Assembly: GCA_036734545.1 (NCBI GenBank)
Contig: DAIMYJ010000001.1
Span: forward strand, 1-64,000
Reading direction: 5' to 3'
DNA length: 64,000 nucleotides
Origin: UBA7236 sp036734545
Lineage (GTDB): Bacteria; Bacteroidota; Bacteroidia; Chitinophagales; BACL12
Under the pieces are notes generated by a model, which had not been told where the DNA came from, did no database searches, and saw only the letters and a list, made by a program, of their open reading frames with translations. The translations under genes were made by a program, and so were the position numbers. This document shows, one piece after another, positions 1 to 11,900 of this stretch. Within the stretch, counting starts at the first letter, position 1; the number at the start of each line of letters is the position of its first letter.

Positions 1-2003
1 TGCGCAACCTGTTCGGCTCAAAAAAATCGGAGACCACACAGCCTGCCGAAGAGCCCATCGTAGTGTCGCTGAAAGATTCTGTTTCGCGTGATAACAAGGC
101 ATCCGGTTATACCATCGATCTGGCAGAAACGCCCAGTGTAGAGATCGAGGATGTACGCAGCATCCTCAAAGAGATCGATGCGGAACAGAAACGCTATAAT
201 ACCCGCCTCACCGAGAAGGAACTGGAAATATTGACCAGCGATAAACTGATCATCCATAAAGTGGATGAGATCATTGCCCGTCTGCAGATACAGCAGGAAG
301 CAGAGATCGCTGCTCAGGTTGCCGCCGCGCAAAAAAATGCACATCGTTCATCCCGAACCATGTTCATCATCGCGGCAGCAGCATTGCTCACCGGACTTGT
401 TTTCCTGACAGTGATCATCATGGATATCGTGCGCAGCAACCGCTATAAACAACAACTTATCGAGGCCCGCAACAGAGCACAATATCTGGCCAAGGCCAAG
501 GAGGATTTTCTGGCCAACATGAGCCACGAGATACGCACTCCCCTGAATGCCATCATCGGATTTTCGGAACAAATAGAACACACGCATCTCCAGCCTGAAC
601 AACAACGTTACATCAAAGCTGTTTCCAACGCCGGCACACACCTCCTGAATACCGTGAATGACATCCTCGATCTCTCCAAGATCGAAGCGGGTAAATTGCC
701 TATTCAGGAACAACCCCTGCGCATTCGCGAAGTGCTCGAAGAGATCGTTTCCATACTTTCAGTGAAATCCATGGAAAAGAATTTGCCGCTAAGTCTCGCC
801 GTGGGTGAAATGGCCGACGTGCCGGTCATGGGCGACAGTTTTCGCATCCGTCAGCTGCTCTATAACATCGCAGGCAATGCCATCAAATTCACCGAGCGCG
901 GTTTTGTGGAAATAAGTTGCGCTGCCACAAAGACACGCAAAAGCATACAATACGAAATAACCGTGCGCGATACCGGTATCGGCATACCGGAAGAGAAATT
1001 ATCCACCATATTCGAAATTTTCGAACAGGCAGAATCCAACATCGCCCGCAAATACGGCGGTACCGGGCTCGGATTAAGTATTTCGAAGAAACTGGCGGAG
1101 ATCATGGGCGGCTCCATTACGGTGAAAAGTAAAGTGGGCGAAGGCACAGAGTTTACCGTTTCGCTACCACTGCGAGTGGCTACTGAAGAGGAAGCAGCTG
1201 AAGCACAACAGGAACATCGCACCACCGTTGACCTCAAAGGCCTGGAGATACTATTGGTGGATGATGAGCCCTATAACCTGATGCTGGCAGAAGTGATCCT
1301 CAAAAAATTCGGCGCGAACAGCACCTCAGCCGTCAACGGTAAGGAAGCGCTCGAACTCATCGATGTACGAAATTTCGATATCGTATTTGCCGATCTGCAT
1401 ATGCCTGAGGTGGATGGTTATATGCTGGCCAATAAAATACGTGAACGCTATCTGCAGGTGCCGCTCATCGCACTCACCGCTAATGTCATGCAGAACGATC
1501 TTGAGCGCATACGCCGGTCAGGCTTCAATGATATACTGCTGAAACCCTATAAAGAGTCCGCCCTGTTGGCCATGATCAATAAATATGCGCCGGTGGTGAT
1601 CGGCAAAGATGAATTACATATTAAAGAGAAAGTAACAGCACCTCCGCAGGAAGCCTTGTATGCATTGGAAGAAGTGCTGCGGTTTGCAGATAACGACGAA
1701 TTGATACTCGCTTCCATCATCGAAACATTCCTGCAAAGCAACAGGCATAACCTGCAACTCATGCAAACGGCGATCGCTGAAAAAGATGCGGATGCCGTGC
1801 GCAACATCGCTCATAAAATGCTGCCTTCCTATAACCATTTCGGTATTCATGCAATAGTTCCCGCACTGCGCGATCTGGAATCATGGCCGGAAGCGATCAA
1901 CGCAGAAGTGCATCATGCATTTGAACACATACGCACACATAGCGAAACAGTGTTTGCGGAACTGGAAAAAGAATTGGCGGGATTGCCCAAGGAGAATGTG
2001 TGA
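1..2003 (+). CDS. Hybrid sensor histidine kinase with receiver and Hpt domains (5' partial)
   Basis: Membrane-bound phosphorelay kinase. The frame is open to the left window edge, so the true start lies outside; an internal GTG at 63 is not a convincing start. Visible in order: a charged coiled-coil-like stretch, one membrane helix (about nt 357-431), a HisKA domain with motif MSHEIRTP (phospho-His at nt 525-527), a HATPase domain with DTGIGIPEEK and GGTGLGLS, a receiver domain with VDDEP and acceptor Asp at nt 1392-1394, and a C-terminal Hpt domain (AHKML, His at nt 1812-1814). The domain set implies a His-Asp-His relay handed to a separate regulator. The convergent sigma-54 response regulator 9 bp away is the obvious candidate partner, which is an inference from position. 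An input domain and probably a first membrane helix are expected upstream of the window. Confidence 0.93.
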   Translation, partial: RNLFGSKKSETTQPAEEPIVVSLKDSVSRDNKASGYTIDLAETPSVEIEDVRSILKEIDAEQKRYNTRLTEKELEILTSDKLIIHKVDEIIARLQIQQEAEIAAQVAAAQKNAHRSSRTMFIIAAAALLTGLVFLTVIIMDIVRSNRYKQQLIEARNRAQYLAKAKEDFLANMSHEIRTPLNAIIGFSEQIEHTHLQPEQQRYIKAVSNAGTHLLNTVNDILDLSKIEAGKLPIQEQPLRIREVLEEIVSILSVKSMEKNLPLSLAVGEMADVPVMGDSFRIRQLLYNIAGNAIKFTERGFVEISCAATKTRKSIQYEITVRDTGIGIPEEKLSTIFEIFEQAESNIARKYGGTGLGLSISKKLAEIMGGSITVKSKVGEGTEFTVSLPLRVATEEEAAEAQQEHRTTVDLKGLEILLVDDEPYNLMLAEVILKKFGANSTSAVNGKEALELIDVRNFDIVFADLHMPEVDGYMLANKIRERYLQVPLIALTANVMQNDLERIRRSGFNDILLKPYKESALLAMINKYAPVVIGKDELHIKEKVTAPPQEALYALEEVLRFADNDELILASIIETFLQSNRHNLQLMQTAIAEKDADAVRNIAHKMLPSYNHFGIHAIVPALRDLESWPEAINAEVHHAFEHIRTHSETVFAELEKELAGLPKENV

Positions 2004-2011
2004 TCCTGCGA

Positions 2012-3439
2012 TCACTCCTCATCATCTGATCCGTTCAGGATCTTGTAGAGTTTCATTTTATTATACAGCGTCTTCCTGTCGATCTTCAGCAGATTGGCGG
2101 CTTTGCTTTTATTGTAGTTGACCTTGATGAGCGTGTTGATGATCAACTCGCGTTCGGTTTTTTCTGCCAGTGATTTCAGGTCTGAAGGCTGCTCGGTGCG
2201 CGGAGTTTCATAAGTGGATTTAGCCGGTGCAGCTCTTTCTTCAAAAACGATCTCGTGCGGAAGCGTTTCCTTTTTCACATGCGTACCGCTAGTAAGCAGT
2301 ACGGCACGGCGCACTACGTTGCGCAATTCCCTGAGGTTGCCCGGCCAGCTGTACCGGTTGAAGATGGACGTCACTTCAGCGTCAAACCCTTCTACTTGCT
2401 TATTCAATTCCACATTGGCCAGCTGCAAAAAATGATCGGCGAAAATATGTATATCCTCCCCTCTTTCGCGCAATGCCGGCACAATGATCTTGAATTCATT
2501 TAGTCGGTGATACAGATCCTCACGGAAATTGCCTTTTTTCACCGCTTCCTGCAGATCCTCATTGGTGGCTACGATGATACGCACATCCACTTCAACATCC
2601 TGATTGCTACCGATCTTGCGTATTCGTCGTTCCTGTATCGCACGCAGCAACTGCACCTGTATCTCATAGGTGAGATTACCGATCTCATCAAGAAATAAGG
2701 TGCCGCCTTCTGCAAATACAAATTGCCCTGTCTTATCAGCGATCGCACCCGTAAAGGAGCCTTTGATATGGCCAAATAATTCACTCGCCGCCAACTCTTT
2801 GCTCAATGCCCCACAATCAATGCTCACAAACGGCTTGTGCGCGCGATTGCTCTTTTGATGGATCATTTTGGCCACATACTCCTTACCCGTTCCACTTTCG
2901 CCATGAATGATCACAGACAAATTGGTAGGCGCAACCACATCAATGTATTCCATGATCCTGCGCGCAACAGCACTTTCTCCCGCAACATATTCCAGACCGT
3001 TCTTTACCGTCGGTTTTTTGGCACCGCTGTCGGCCTTGGTCTTGGGCACCGGTGCAGGCATCGCCTCACGTTCTTTATCACGATTGAGGGCATTGCGGAT
3101 GATCAGTAATATCTCATCCGGATTCACCGGCTTGGTCACATACTCATAAGCGCCGATCTTCATCGCCTTCACCGCAATGCGGATATCGGCATAAGAGGTC
3201 ATGATGATCACCGGCGTACCTGGCTTCAGGTCGCGTATCTCCTCCAGCAGGGCCAATCCATCCGTATCCGGCAGGCGGAAGTCGCTTAAAACAACATCAA
3301 AATCGTTCTTGGAAACCTGATTGATTGCCTCTGTCCCACTGAAAGCCGTCTCCGCCGAAAATTCTTTCTTGGTCAGAAAGCTCTTCAGCATGAGGCAGAA
3401 GGTGGGGTCATCATCAATGATCAGTACAGACGGGCGCAT
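2012..3439 (-). CDS. Sigma-54-dependent NtrC-family response regulator
   Basis: Phosphorylation-controlled transcription activator of 475 aa. Residues 1-125 form a receiver domain (IDDD near the start, acceptor Asp53 in LSDFRLPDTDG, TS at 81-82, KP at 103-104). Residues about 150-390 form an AAA+ domain with Walker A GESGTGKE (180-187), the sigma-54-contacting loop GSFTGA (227-232) and a Walker B FLDE. The last 45 residues are a Fis-type helix-turn-helix (SKAANLLKIDRKTLYNKM). All motifs needed for ATP-driven open-complex formation with RNA polymerase-sigma54 are intact. It lies tail to tail with the hybrid histidine kinase, which could phosphorylate it through its Hpt domain. Target promoters cannot be read from this window. 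Confidence 0.94.
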   Translation of the reverse strand: MRPSVLIIDDDPTFCLMLKSFLTKKEFSAETAFSGTEAINQVSKNDFDVVLSDFRLPDTDGLALLEEIRDLKPGTPVIIMTSYADIRIAVKAMKIGAYEYVTKPVNPDEILLIIRNALNRDKEREAMPAPVPKTKADSGAKKPTVKNGLEYVAGESAVARRIMEYIDVVAPTNLSVIIHGESGTGKEYVAKMIHQKSNRAHKPFVSIDCGALSKELAASELFGHIKGSFTGAIADKTGQFVFAEGGTLFLDEIGNLTYEIQVQLLRAIQERRIRKIGSNQDVEVDVRIIVATNEDLQEAVKKGNFREDLYHRLNEFKIIVPALRERGEDIHIFADHFLQLANVELNKQVEGFDAEVTSIFNRYSWPGNLRELRNVVRRAVLLTSGTHVKKETLPHEIVFEERAAPAKSTYETPRTEQPSDLKSLAEKTERELIINTLIKVNYNKSKAANLLKIDRKTLYNKMKLYKILNGSDDEE

Positions 3440-3528
3440 GGGTTTTCAGTATCCTTGAGGGGGCTAAAGATATTAAGTTATCACCAAACGCATCGCTCTT
3501 TCGACCGACATTCCCGTGGGCAATTTTT

Positions 3529-3560
3529 TTTGTAAAAAGCCCTGTGGTACCCTACATTTA
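3529..3560 (+). promoter_or_regulatory. Candidate Bacteroidota-type promoter for the first giant surface protein
   Basis: TTTG at 3529-3532 and TACATTTA at 3553-3560, separated by 20 nt. This resembles the Bacteroidota primary-sigma pattern of TTG/TTTG near -33 and TAnnTTTG near -7, with the last base different. It ends 32 nt before the ATG of the downstream gene. Confidence 0.45.
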
Positions 3561-3592
3561 CGCAAATTATCTTTTCATACTAAATACCACCT

Positions 3593-6500
3593 ATGACACT
3601 TGCACTACGCAACTTGTTAAAAGTATCGGTGTTCGCGTTGTCCATGCTGTTCCTCAGCACCCGGGCCTTCGCCGATTACTGTATCCCTGACTATGGCTAT
3701 GGTCCATTTGCAGCGGATTACCTCGATGGCGTGGAATTAGGCGACATTTCCAACTTCACAGGTATGGGCGAGGAGTATAATGATTATACCGACCTCTCTA
3801 CCCTCCTGGTGCCCGGAACCGCCTATGACCTGACTCTGTACAACACACCCAGTTGGACAGAATATTACGCCGCCTGGATCGACTGGAATCAGGATGAGGA
3901 ATTCACAGAAGATGAACGTCTGAATGCAGATGACCTGATCCTTTCTCCCGGAACCACCGGTGTGATCAACTTCACTGTTCCGTTCACCGCACTGCCTGGA
4001 ACCACCCGCATGCGTATCATGTGCGTATACTACCCCGCAGGCACGCTCGACCCGTGCGGCGCAGGTGGAACCTATTACTATGGTGAGACCGAAGACTATT
4101 CCATCAACATACCGGCAGCAGGTCCTTTCGACCTGGGAGTAACAGATATCGAAGGTATGGAAAGCGGATGCGGACTGGGTGTTACCCCGGTTACCGTGAC
4201 CATCACCAACCTCGGCACCGAACCTTCCGGCGATTTTGATGTGGCCTTCCAACTCACTGACCCTGTGCTCGGTACGCTGCCTGTTGTGGTAGAAGCCTAC
4301 ACAGGTGCAGCTATCCCGTCGCTGACCAGCGTGGAGTTCACGTTCGCAGCAACGGTCGATCTGTCCAACATCGGTGATTATCACCTCGAAGCCTATACGA
4401 TCTATGGCCCGGATACCGAGCCATTGGATGATACCAGCTCCGTGTCTTTCACCTCCATCCCGATCGTGAGCACCTATCCTTATTATCAGGATTTTGAGGA
4501 CGGTTCAGCCGGTTGGCTGTCCGGTGGTTCACTTTCTACCTGGGAACTGGGCGATCCTGCGGGCTTTGCCATCATCGGCCCCCCGCCTGCTACCCCATCC
4601 AGCCTGAACTCATGGACCACGGAATTGACAGACTATTACAACCTGAACGAGAAATCCTATGTGATCTCCCCCTGTTTTGATTTCTCTTCACTGATACTCC
4701 CATTCATGGAATTTGATGCCAACTGGGATATTCAGCTGTTCGACGATGGCGCCAAACTGCAATACACCCTCGATGAAGGTCTCACCTGGATCGATCTGGG
4801 TGATATGGGAACCGGCGACAACTGGTATAACCATGCGACCTGCTACGCAATGTGGCCCACCTACTATATTGATGATTATGTGGGCTGGTCAGGAAACAGC
4901 GGAGGCTGGGTGCATGCACAACATGACCTTACCTTCCTTGCCGGTCAGCCCTCAGTGAAATTCCGCTTCGTTTTCGCTTCCAGCTCATTCTGGAATTTCA
5001 ATGACGGCTTCGCATTCGATAATATGTGGATCGGCGATCCATTCCCGAATGATGTGGGTGCGATCAACGTTTCCGATCCGAGCTCAGGCCCGTCACTCAC
5101 CGCTGCTGAATCCGTGACCGTAACCATCGAGAACTTCGGAACCCTGCCGCAAACAGGCTTCCCGGTATCCTTCCAGGTGGATGGCGGTACCGTGTATACC
5201 GAAACGTTCACCGGCACAATTAACGCTGGTGAAACCGCTGAACACACGTTCGCAACGACCGTGAACCTCAGCGCTGACGGCGACTACTTGTTCACCGCGT
5301 GGACCAGCCTGGCAGTTGATGAAGATGAGACCAATGATACCTGGACCGAGACTATCAGCAACCTGATGCCCATCTCCGGAACAGGTGCCTGGTATATTTA
5401 TAGCAACGTGACCGGTTTTGAACCCTGGTACGTTACATCCAATACCGATCACATGAATGATGTGTTCGGCGTCGGTGAATGGACACAGGACTTCTTTGAA
5501 ACCGTTGACCCTGTTGCTCTCTTCAGCACCGATAATTGCTTCATTTTCCTCGAAGGCTCCGACAGCCATGCAGATGAACTGGAATCCTTCCTGGATGATA
5601 ATATGACACTCATCGAGAACTGGGTGGCCTCCGGTGGTCACCTGCTGCTCAATGCCGCACCGAACGAAGGTGACGGTATGGACTTCGGTTTCGATGCCAC
5701 CTCGCTGAGCTACCCCTGGTATACTTCCAGTGTTGATGCTGCCGATCCGCTGCATCCTGTGTGGGCAGGCCCATTTGTGCCTACAGCCACCGTCATGACT
5801 GGCTTTAGCTACGGCCACGCCTCTGTTACCGGATCCGATTGGACCGTGTTGCTCTACGACACCTTTAATCCCGATAAAGTGGTGGCCGCTGAAAAATCAT
5901 GGGGCGCCGGTACCGTAGTGTTCGGTGGTATGACCATGACCGACTTCCACAGCCCACTTACCGAAGCCGGTAATTTCCGCAAGAACCTGATCAGCTATCT
6001 CGCTGCCTGCACGATCTCCGACAACGACGTAGGTGTATTGTCGATCCTGAGCCCCAACTCAGGTTGCGGACTCACCGCTGCAGAGACCGTTACGGTTAAA
6101 GTGAAGAACTTCGGTTTCATGCCGCAGACCAATATTCCCGTGTTCTATCAGGCAGATGGCGGAGCCATTGTGTCTGAGATCGTTCCCGGAACGCTGGATG
6201 TAGGCGCTACCGTAGATTATTCCTTCGCCACCACGGTGAATTTCGCCGCTCTCGGCGACCATGACCTGATCGCCTGGACTGGTCTGGCAACAGATACCAT
6301 CGTAACCAACGATACCACGATCAAGGCTATCGTGAACATTCCGGTGATCACCTCATTCCCGTATTATGAAGACTGGGAATCCGGTGACGAAGACGGCTGG
6401 ACGGTTTCCGGAGCAGCCTCTACCTGGGAATTGGGCTATCCCGACGGTCCGGTGATCAACGAACCGCCGGTAGCTACACCTTCCAGCCAATACAGCTGGG

Positions 6501-8774
6501 CAACCAGCCTGACCGGCAATTATAATGATGGCGAAATTTCCTATCTGGAAAGTCCATGCTTCGACGTGAGCTCACTGATCATGCCTTACGTGGAAGTTGA
6601 CCTCTGGTGGGTAACTGAAGACTGGTGGGACGGTCTGCAACTCGAATATTCTACCGACGGCGGTGCCTTCTGGACGCTGCTGGGCGGCTTTGGCACCGGC
6701 GATAACTGGTATACCAATACCGGCTGGGCTTTAGGCGGTGAATTCGGATGGGTAGGCAACGGCCCCGGATGGGTGACCGCTCACCATGATGTAGCTTTCC
6801 TGGCAGGCGAAACAGATGTTAAATTCAGATTCAAATTTGCCGCTGATGGAATTATTAACTTCGACGGTATCGGTCTCGATAACTTCCGCCTTCAGGATCC
6901 GTTCCCGAACGATATCGGCGTTATCGACCTCATCACACCTACCTCCGGTGTAGATCTGACAGCATCAGAAACAGTCAGCGTAACGGTACAAAACTTCGGT
7001 ACTCTTGCTCAGGATGACTTTACAGTGAGCTATCGCGTGGATGGCGGAACAGTGATCACGGAAGACTTTGTAGGCACCGTCCTGCCGGGCGCTACCGCAA
7101 CCTTCACGTTTGCTACAACCGCTAACCTCAGCGCTGAAGGCTTATACGAGATCTGCGCATGGACCAACCTCATCGGAGATGAAGATGTGACCAACGATTC
7201 CATCCCGGGATGCGCCAACGTGATGCATCTGGCTCCTGTTTCCGGAACCGGCGCATATTATATCTACAGCAGCACTGTTGGATATGAACCCGGCTTCCTG
7301 AACTCCAACTCTACCGCTATGGATGAAGTATTCGGCGTAGATGCATGGACACTGGATTATTTCGAGGATATCGATCCGTTCACCGTGTTCAGTGAAAGCA
7401 ATTGCTTCATCTTCCTGGAAGGTAGCGAAAGCCACTGGAATGAATTCGAAACGTTCTTCGGCAACAACCAGGATCTGATCGAAGGCTGGGTGTCATCCGG
7501 CGGTAACCTCTTCATCAACGCTTCTCCCTGGGAAGGTGATGGCGGTAACGTAGGATTCGGCGGTGTTACCGTTCAGTATCCTTACTATACCTATTACTCT
7601 GAAGCCACCGATCCGGCCCACCCGGTATTGTCCGGTCCGTTTACCCCGGTTTCTGCCGACCTCTACGGATTCTATATCGGATATGGCCGCACCGTTGGCG
7701 ACTTTACCCCGATCATCAATGATCTGTATTGCGCAGATTGCTATATCCTGGGTGAGAAGACCTGGGGCGATGGTCGTGTGATGTTCGGCAATATGTCACC
7801 TCCGGAATATTACACACCGGCTGATGAGGCACAAAACCTCCGTCAGAACATCATCGATTTCATGAAACTCTGCTCACCAGTGGATATCGGTGTTACCGAA
7901 TTGCTTTCTCCTGAAGGAGGCTGCGGTATGACCGCCTCTGAGGATGTTACGATCGAGATCACCAACTTTGGCCCTACTACCGTGACCAACATCCCGGTGC
8001 GTTTCCAGGTTGATGGCGGTGCCATCGTAGCTGAGGTCGCGCCCGGTCCGCTGGCAGTTGGCAGCACCATTACTTATACGTTCGATGCAACTGCTGACCT
8101 CTCAGCGCCCGGTGCCCACACAGTGGATACCTGGACCGATTTCAGCGGTGATGAGGATGAGACCAACGACCTGCTGAGCAGCACCGTTACCTCTCTGGCA
8201 ACACCTTCAGTTGACCTCGGACCGAATATGACCGTTTGCGACGAAGTGGTACTCGATGCAGAGAACACCGGTAGCACCTACCTCTGGAGCACCGGCGAAA
8301 CAACACAAACCATTTCTGTCACGGAAAGTGGCGTTTACACAGTTACGGTAACGAATCCTACCAGCGGATGCTCGGTAACCGACAACGTAACCGTGACCGT
8401 GAATTATACCCCTGAGGCCAGTTTCACCTATACAGCTACAGGCCTCACCGTATCTTTCACAAATGAATCCACCGATGGCGCAAGCTATAGCTGGTCATTT
8501 GGTGATGGTGGCACCTCCACCACGATGAACCCATCACATGCCTATGCAGTGCCGGGTGCCTATACCGTGACACTCACCGTGTCTAACGGTTGCGGTTCCG
8601 ACTTCTACAGCATGGTGATCGAAGTGGGAACGGATATCGCTGACATCGCACTCGATGCAGCCATCACAGTATATCCGAACCCGACCTCCGATATCACGAA
8701 TGTGCAGATCGACCTGACAGAGGCTGATGACGTGATGCTGGAATTGGTGGATCAATTAGGTCGCACAGTTTGGA
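3593..8774 (+). CDS. Giant T9SS-exported modular surface protein (3' end lost in assembly gap)
   Basis: Secreted, probably cell-surface protein of at least 1727 aa. Signal peptide at residues 1-27. A GEVED-type domain (about 28-175, ending GETEDYSINI) is followed by alternating modules: CARDB-like, jelly-roll/MAM-like (from nt 4457), CARDB, GATase-like (nt about 5380-6010), CARDB, jelly-roll (6338-6905), CARDB, GATase-like (7240-7870), CARDB. An Ig-like domain, a PKD domain (SWSFGDGG) and the start of a type A T9SS sorting domain (VYPNPTSD) come last. The sequence stops at RTVW, where 100 Ns begin; the paralogue downstream needs 43 more residues, so the last part of the sorting domain and the stop codon are in the gap. 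Function is unknown; adhesion or ligand binding is inferred from the domain types. Translation through the Ns into the right flank is an artefact. Confidence 0.88.
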
Positions 8775-8874
8775 NNNNNNNNNNNNNNNNNNNNNNNNNN
8801 NNNNNNNNNNNNNNNNNNNNNNNNNNNNNNNNNNNNNNNNNNNNNNNNNNNNNNNNNNNNNNNNNNNNNNNNNN
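8775..8874. other. Assembly gap (100 Ns)
   Basis: Exactly 100 Ns, a usual placeholder for a gap of unknown size. If the upstream gene ends like its paralogue it needs about 132 nt beyond the last called base, which is more than the gap provides, so 100 cannot be the true length unless the first protein is shorter. It sits between two long repetitive paralogues, which explains the assembly failure. The 66 nt from 8875 to 8940 are intergenic and contain no gene that I can see. Confidence 0.97.
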
Positions 8875-8940
8875 ATTTCTTTGATACTAGCCTCCATAAT
8901 TCCTACCTTAGTGGCCATTGTTGCTTTTAAACCACCATTT

Positions 8941-11900
8941 ATGAGAAATCAAAACACACTCTTGCTCAGTTGTTTGTTTGCACTGCTGGCTGTGTTCTCA
9001 ACACAGAAGGTACAGGCGCAGGACAATAACTACTACATCTACTCAAACGTCTATGGCGGATTTGAACCGTGGTACACCACCGTGAACACAGACGCCATGA
9101 ACGAAGTGTTTGGAGCCGGCGGATGGATACAGGACTATTTCGAGACCTGCGATCCCATCACCATCTTCAACACGAACACCAATTTCGTTTTTCTGGAAGG
9201 CAGCGACGGATTCGCTATGGAATTGGAGACCTTCCTTATCGACAACATTGACCTGATCGAAGACTGGGTGAATGGTGGCGGTCGCCTCCTCCTGAACGCT
9301 GCGCCTAATGAAGGCGACGGCATGAGTTTCGGATTCGGCGGCGTTGACCTCACCTATTGGGGCGGCTCCAGCAATGTGCACGCTGAAGATGCAACGCATC
9401 CGATCTTTAATGGTCCCTATGCCCCCACAGGCACATCCTGGACCGGATCATCGTTCTCTCACGCCAGCATTTCTGGCCCCGACCTGACACCGCTGATCGT
9501 GGATGATTTCAGCCCCACCACCATCGCGCTTTCTGAAGGCCGTTACGGTGCTGAAGGTATCGTGATGTTCGGCGGTATGACCACCGTGAACTTCCACTAT
9601 CCTACTACTGAAGCAACAAATCTTTTCTGGAACATCCTGCACTATCTCGCATTCTATGAGATCCCGGATCATGATATGGCCTCCCTTTCGCTGGTGGCTC
9701 CCGTGACCGGTTGCGGACTTGGCGTTACCTCCGTACAGGTGAACTTCAAGAACTATGGAACCAACGATGAGGTAAACATCCCTGTTAGCTACCAGCTCGA
9801 TGGCGGTGCCGTGATCAATGAGATCATCGCGGGCCCGATCGCAGCCGGTGCTACCTACACACATACCTTTGCCGTTCCTGCCGATGTTACGGCCATCGGC
9901 TCTCATACTTTTCAGATCACCTGTGCACTGGCTACCGACGAAGACCCGGCTAACGATGTCCTCGACATTACGATCGATAACGTGCCTGTGGTTACCTCTT
10001 TCCCCTACCTCCAGGACTTTGAGGCAGGTGCTGCCGGATGGACTGAAGGTGGTGTGAACTCCAGTTGGGAACTCGGCGATCCGGTTGGTTTTGCCATCAT
10101 CGGCCCACCACCCGCCACTCCGGGAAGTTTGAACTCCTGGACCACGAACCTGACCGACTACTACAACGATAACGAAAAGTCATATATCACCTCTCCCTGC
10201 TTTGATTTCAGCGACCTTGTATTCCCTTACCTTGAAATGGATATCAACTGGGATATTCAGTCATTCTCCGATGGCGCCAAGGTGCAATACTCAACAGATG
10301 CAGGTTTAACCTGGAGCGATCTGGGTGCTGTTGGTACCGGTGATAACTGGTATAACAGCAGCTTCTGCTGGGGCATGTGGCCTGATTTCTATATCACCGA
10401 CTATCGCGGATGGGATGGCAACAGCGGAGGCTGGTTGCACGCCTATCAGGACCTCAGCATACTGGCCGGCGAATCATCCGTGAAACTGCGTATCGTATTC
10501 GCCTCTGACGGCTGGTGGAGCTTCTATGACGGCTTCGCGTTCGATAACGTGAAGATCGCCGACCTCTTCCCGAATGATGTGGGCGTTGCCGGCATCGTTG
10601 AACCGGAATCAGGACCTTCTTTGACCGCTTCTGAGACCGTTTCAGTAACTATCAAAAATTATGGAACACTGGCGCAGTCCGGATTCCCTGTATCTTATAA
10701 AATGGATGCCGGACCGGTGCATACGGAAACCTTCACCGGCACCGTGGATCCGGGCATGACAGCCATCCATACCTTTGCCACTACAGAAAACCTGTCGGCA
10801 GACGGCGACTATACCTTTACTGCTTGGACAGGCCTCGCCACTGATGAAGACCTGACCAATGATACGATCGTTGAGATCGTTAGCAACCTGCTCCCGATCT
10901 CCGGTACCAATGCTTACTATATCTATAGTAACACCGTGGGCGGTGAGCCCTGGTTCACCACTTCCAATACCGCAGCCATGGATGCCGTATTCGGCATCGG
11001 CGAATGGACTCAGGGATTCTTCGAGACCGTTGACCCGGCTGTAGTTTTTGGCACGGGCAGCTGTTTCGTATTCCTGGAGGGCTCTGACCAGCACGCTATT
11101 GAACTGGAGAACTTCCTGAACGACAATATGACCCTGATCGAAAACTGGGTTGCTTCAGGCGGTCACCTCTTCCTCAATGCTGCACCGAATGAAGGCGACG
11201 GCATGGATTTCGGCTTCGACGGCACTGAACTGTCCTATTGGTGGTATTCATCTACCGTACAAGCGTCAGACCCGGCGCATCCGGTGTGGGGCGGCCCCTT
11301 TACGCCAACAGCTACCGTAATGTCAGGATTTAGCTACGGTCACGCCTCCGTGTCAGGTACCGACTGGACCCCTATCCTGTTCGATCAGTTCTCACCGGAT
11401 AGGATCATCTGCGCCGAAAAATCATGGGGCGCAGGAACGGTGATCTTTGGTGGTATGACCTCCACAGATTTCCACAGCCCGCTTACAGAAGCCGGCAACT
11501 TCCGGAAGAACATCATCAGCTACCTGGCGCTCTGTACCATCTCCGACCACGATATGGGTGTGCAGTCCGTGATCGCTCCGGCAACCGGCTGCGGTCTTAC
11601 GGCTACAGAAACAGTGACCATTAACGTGAAAAACTACGGCTTCCTGCCGCAAACAGATGTTCCCGTGTTCTTCCAGCTCGACGGCGGCCCGATCGTGGCT
11701 GAAACAGTGCCCGGAACCATCGATGTTGGCGAAACCGTGGAGTATACCTTCTCCGCTACCGTGAACCTCGCGGCACTCGGCGAATATGAACTGGTAACCT
11801 GGACAGGCCTCGTGCTCGACACCATCATTACCAATGACACGGCCTATAAGACCATCGTGAACGTTCCGGTGATCAATACCTATCCGTATTTCGAGGATTG

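Noticed and set aside
8770..8940. Gene start inside the N run
   Set aside because: Codons made of Ns have no meaning; the ATG at 8941 has a clear signal peptide.
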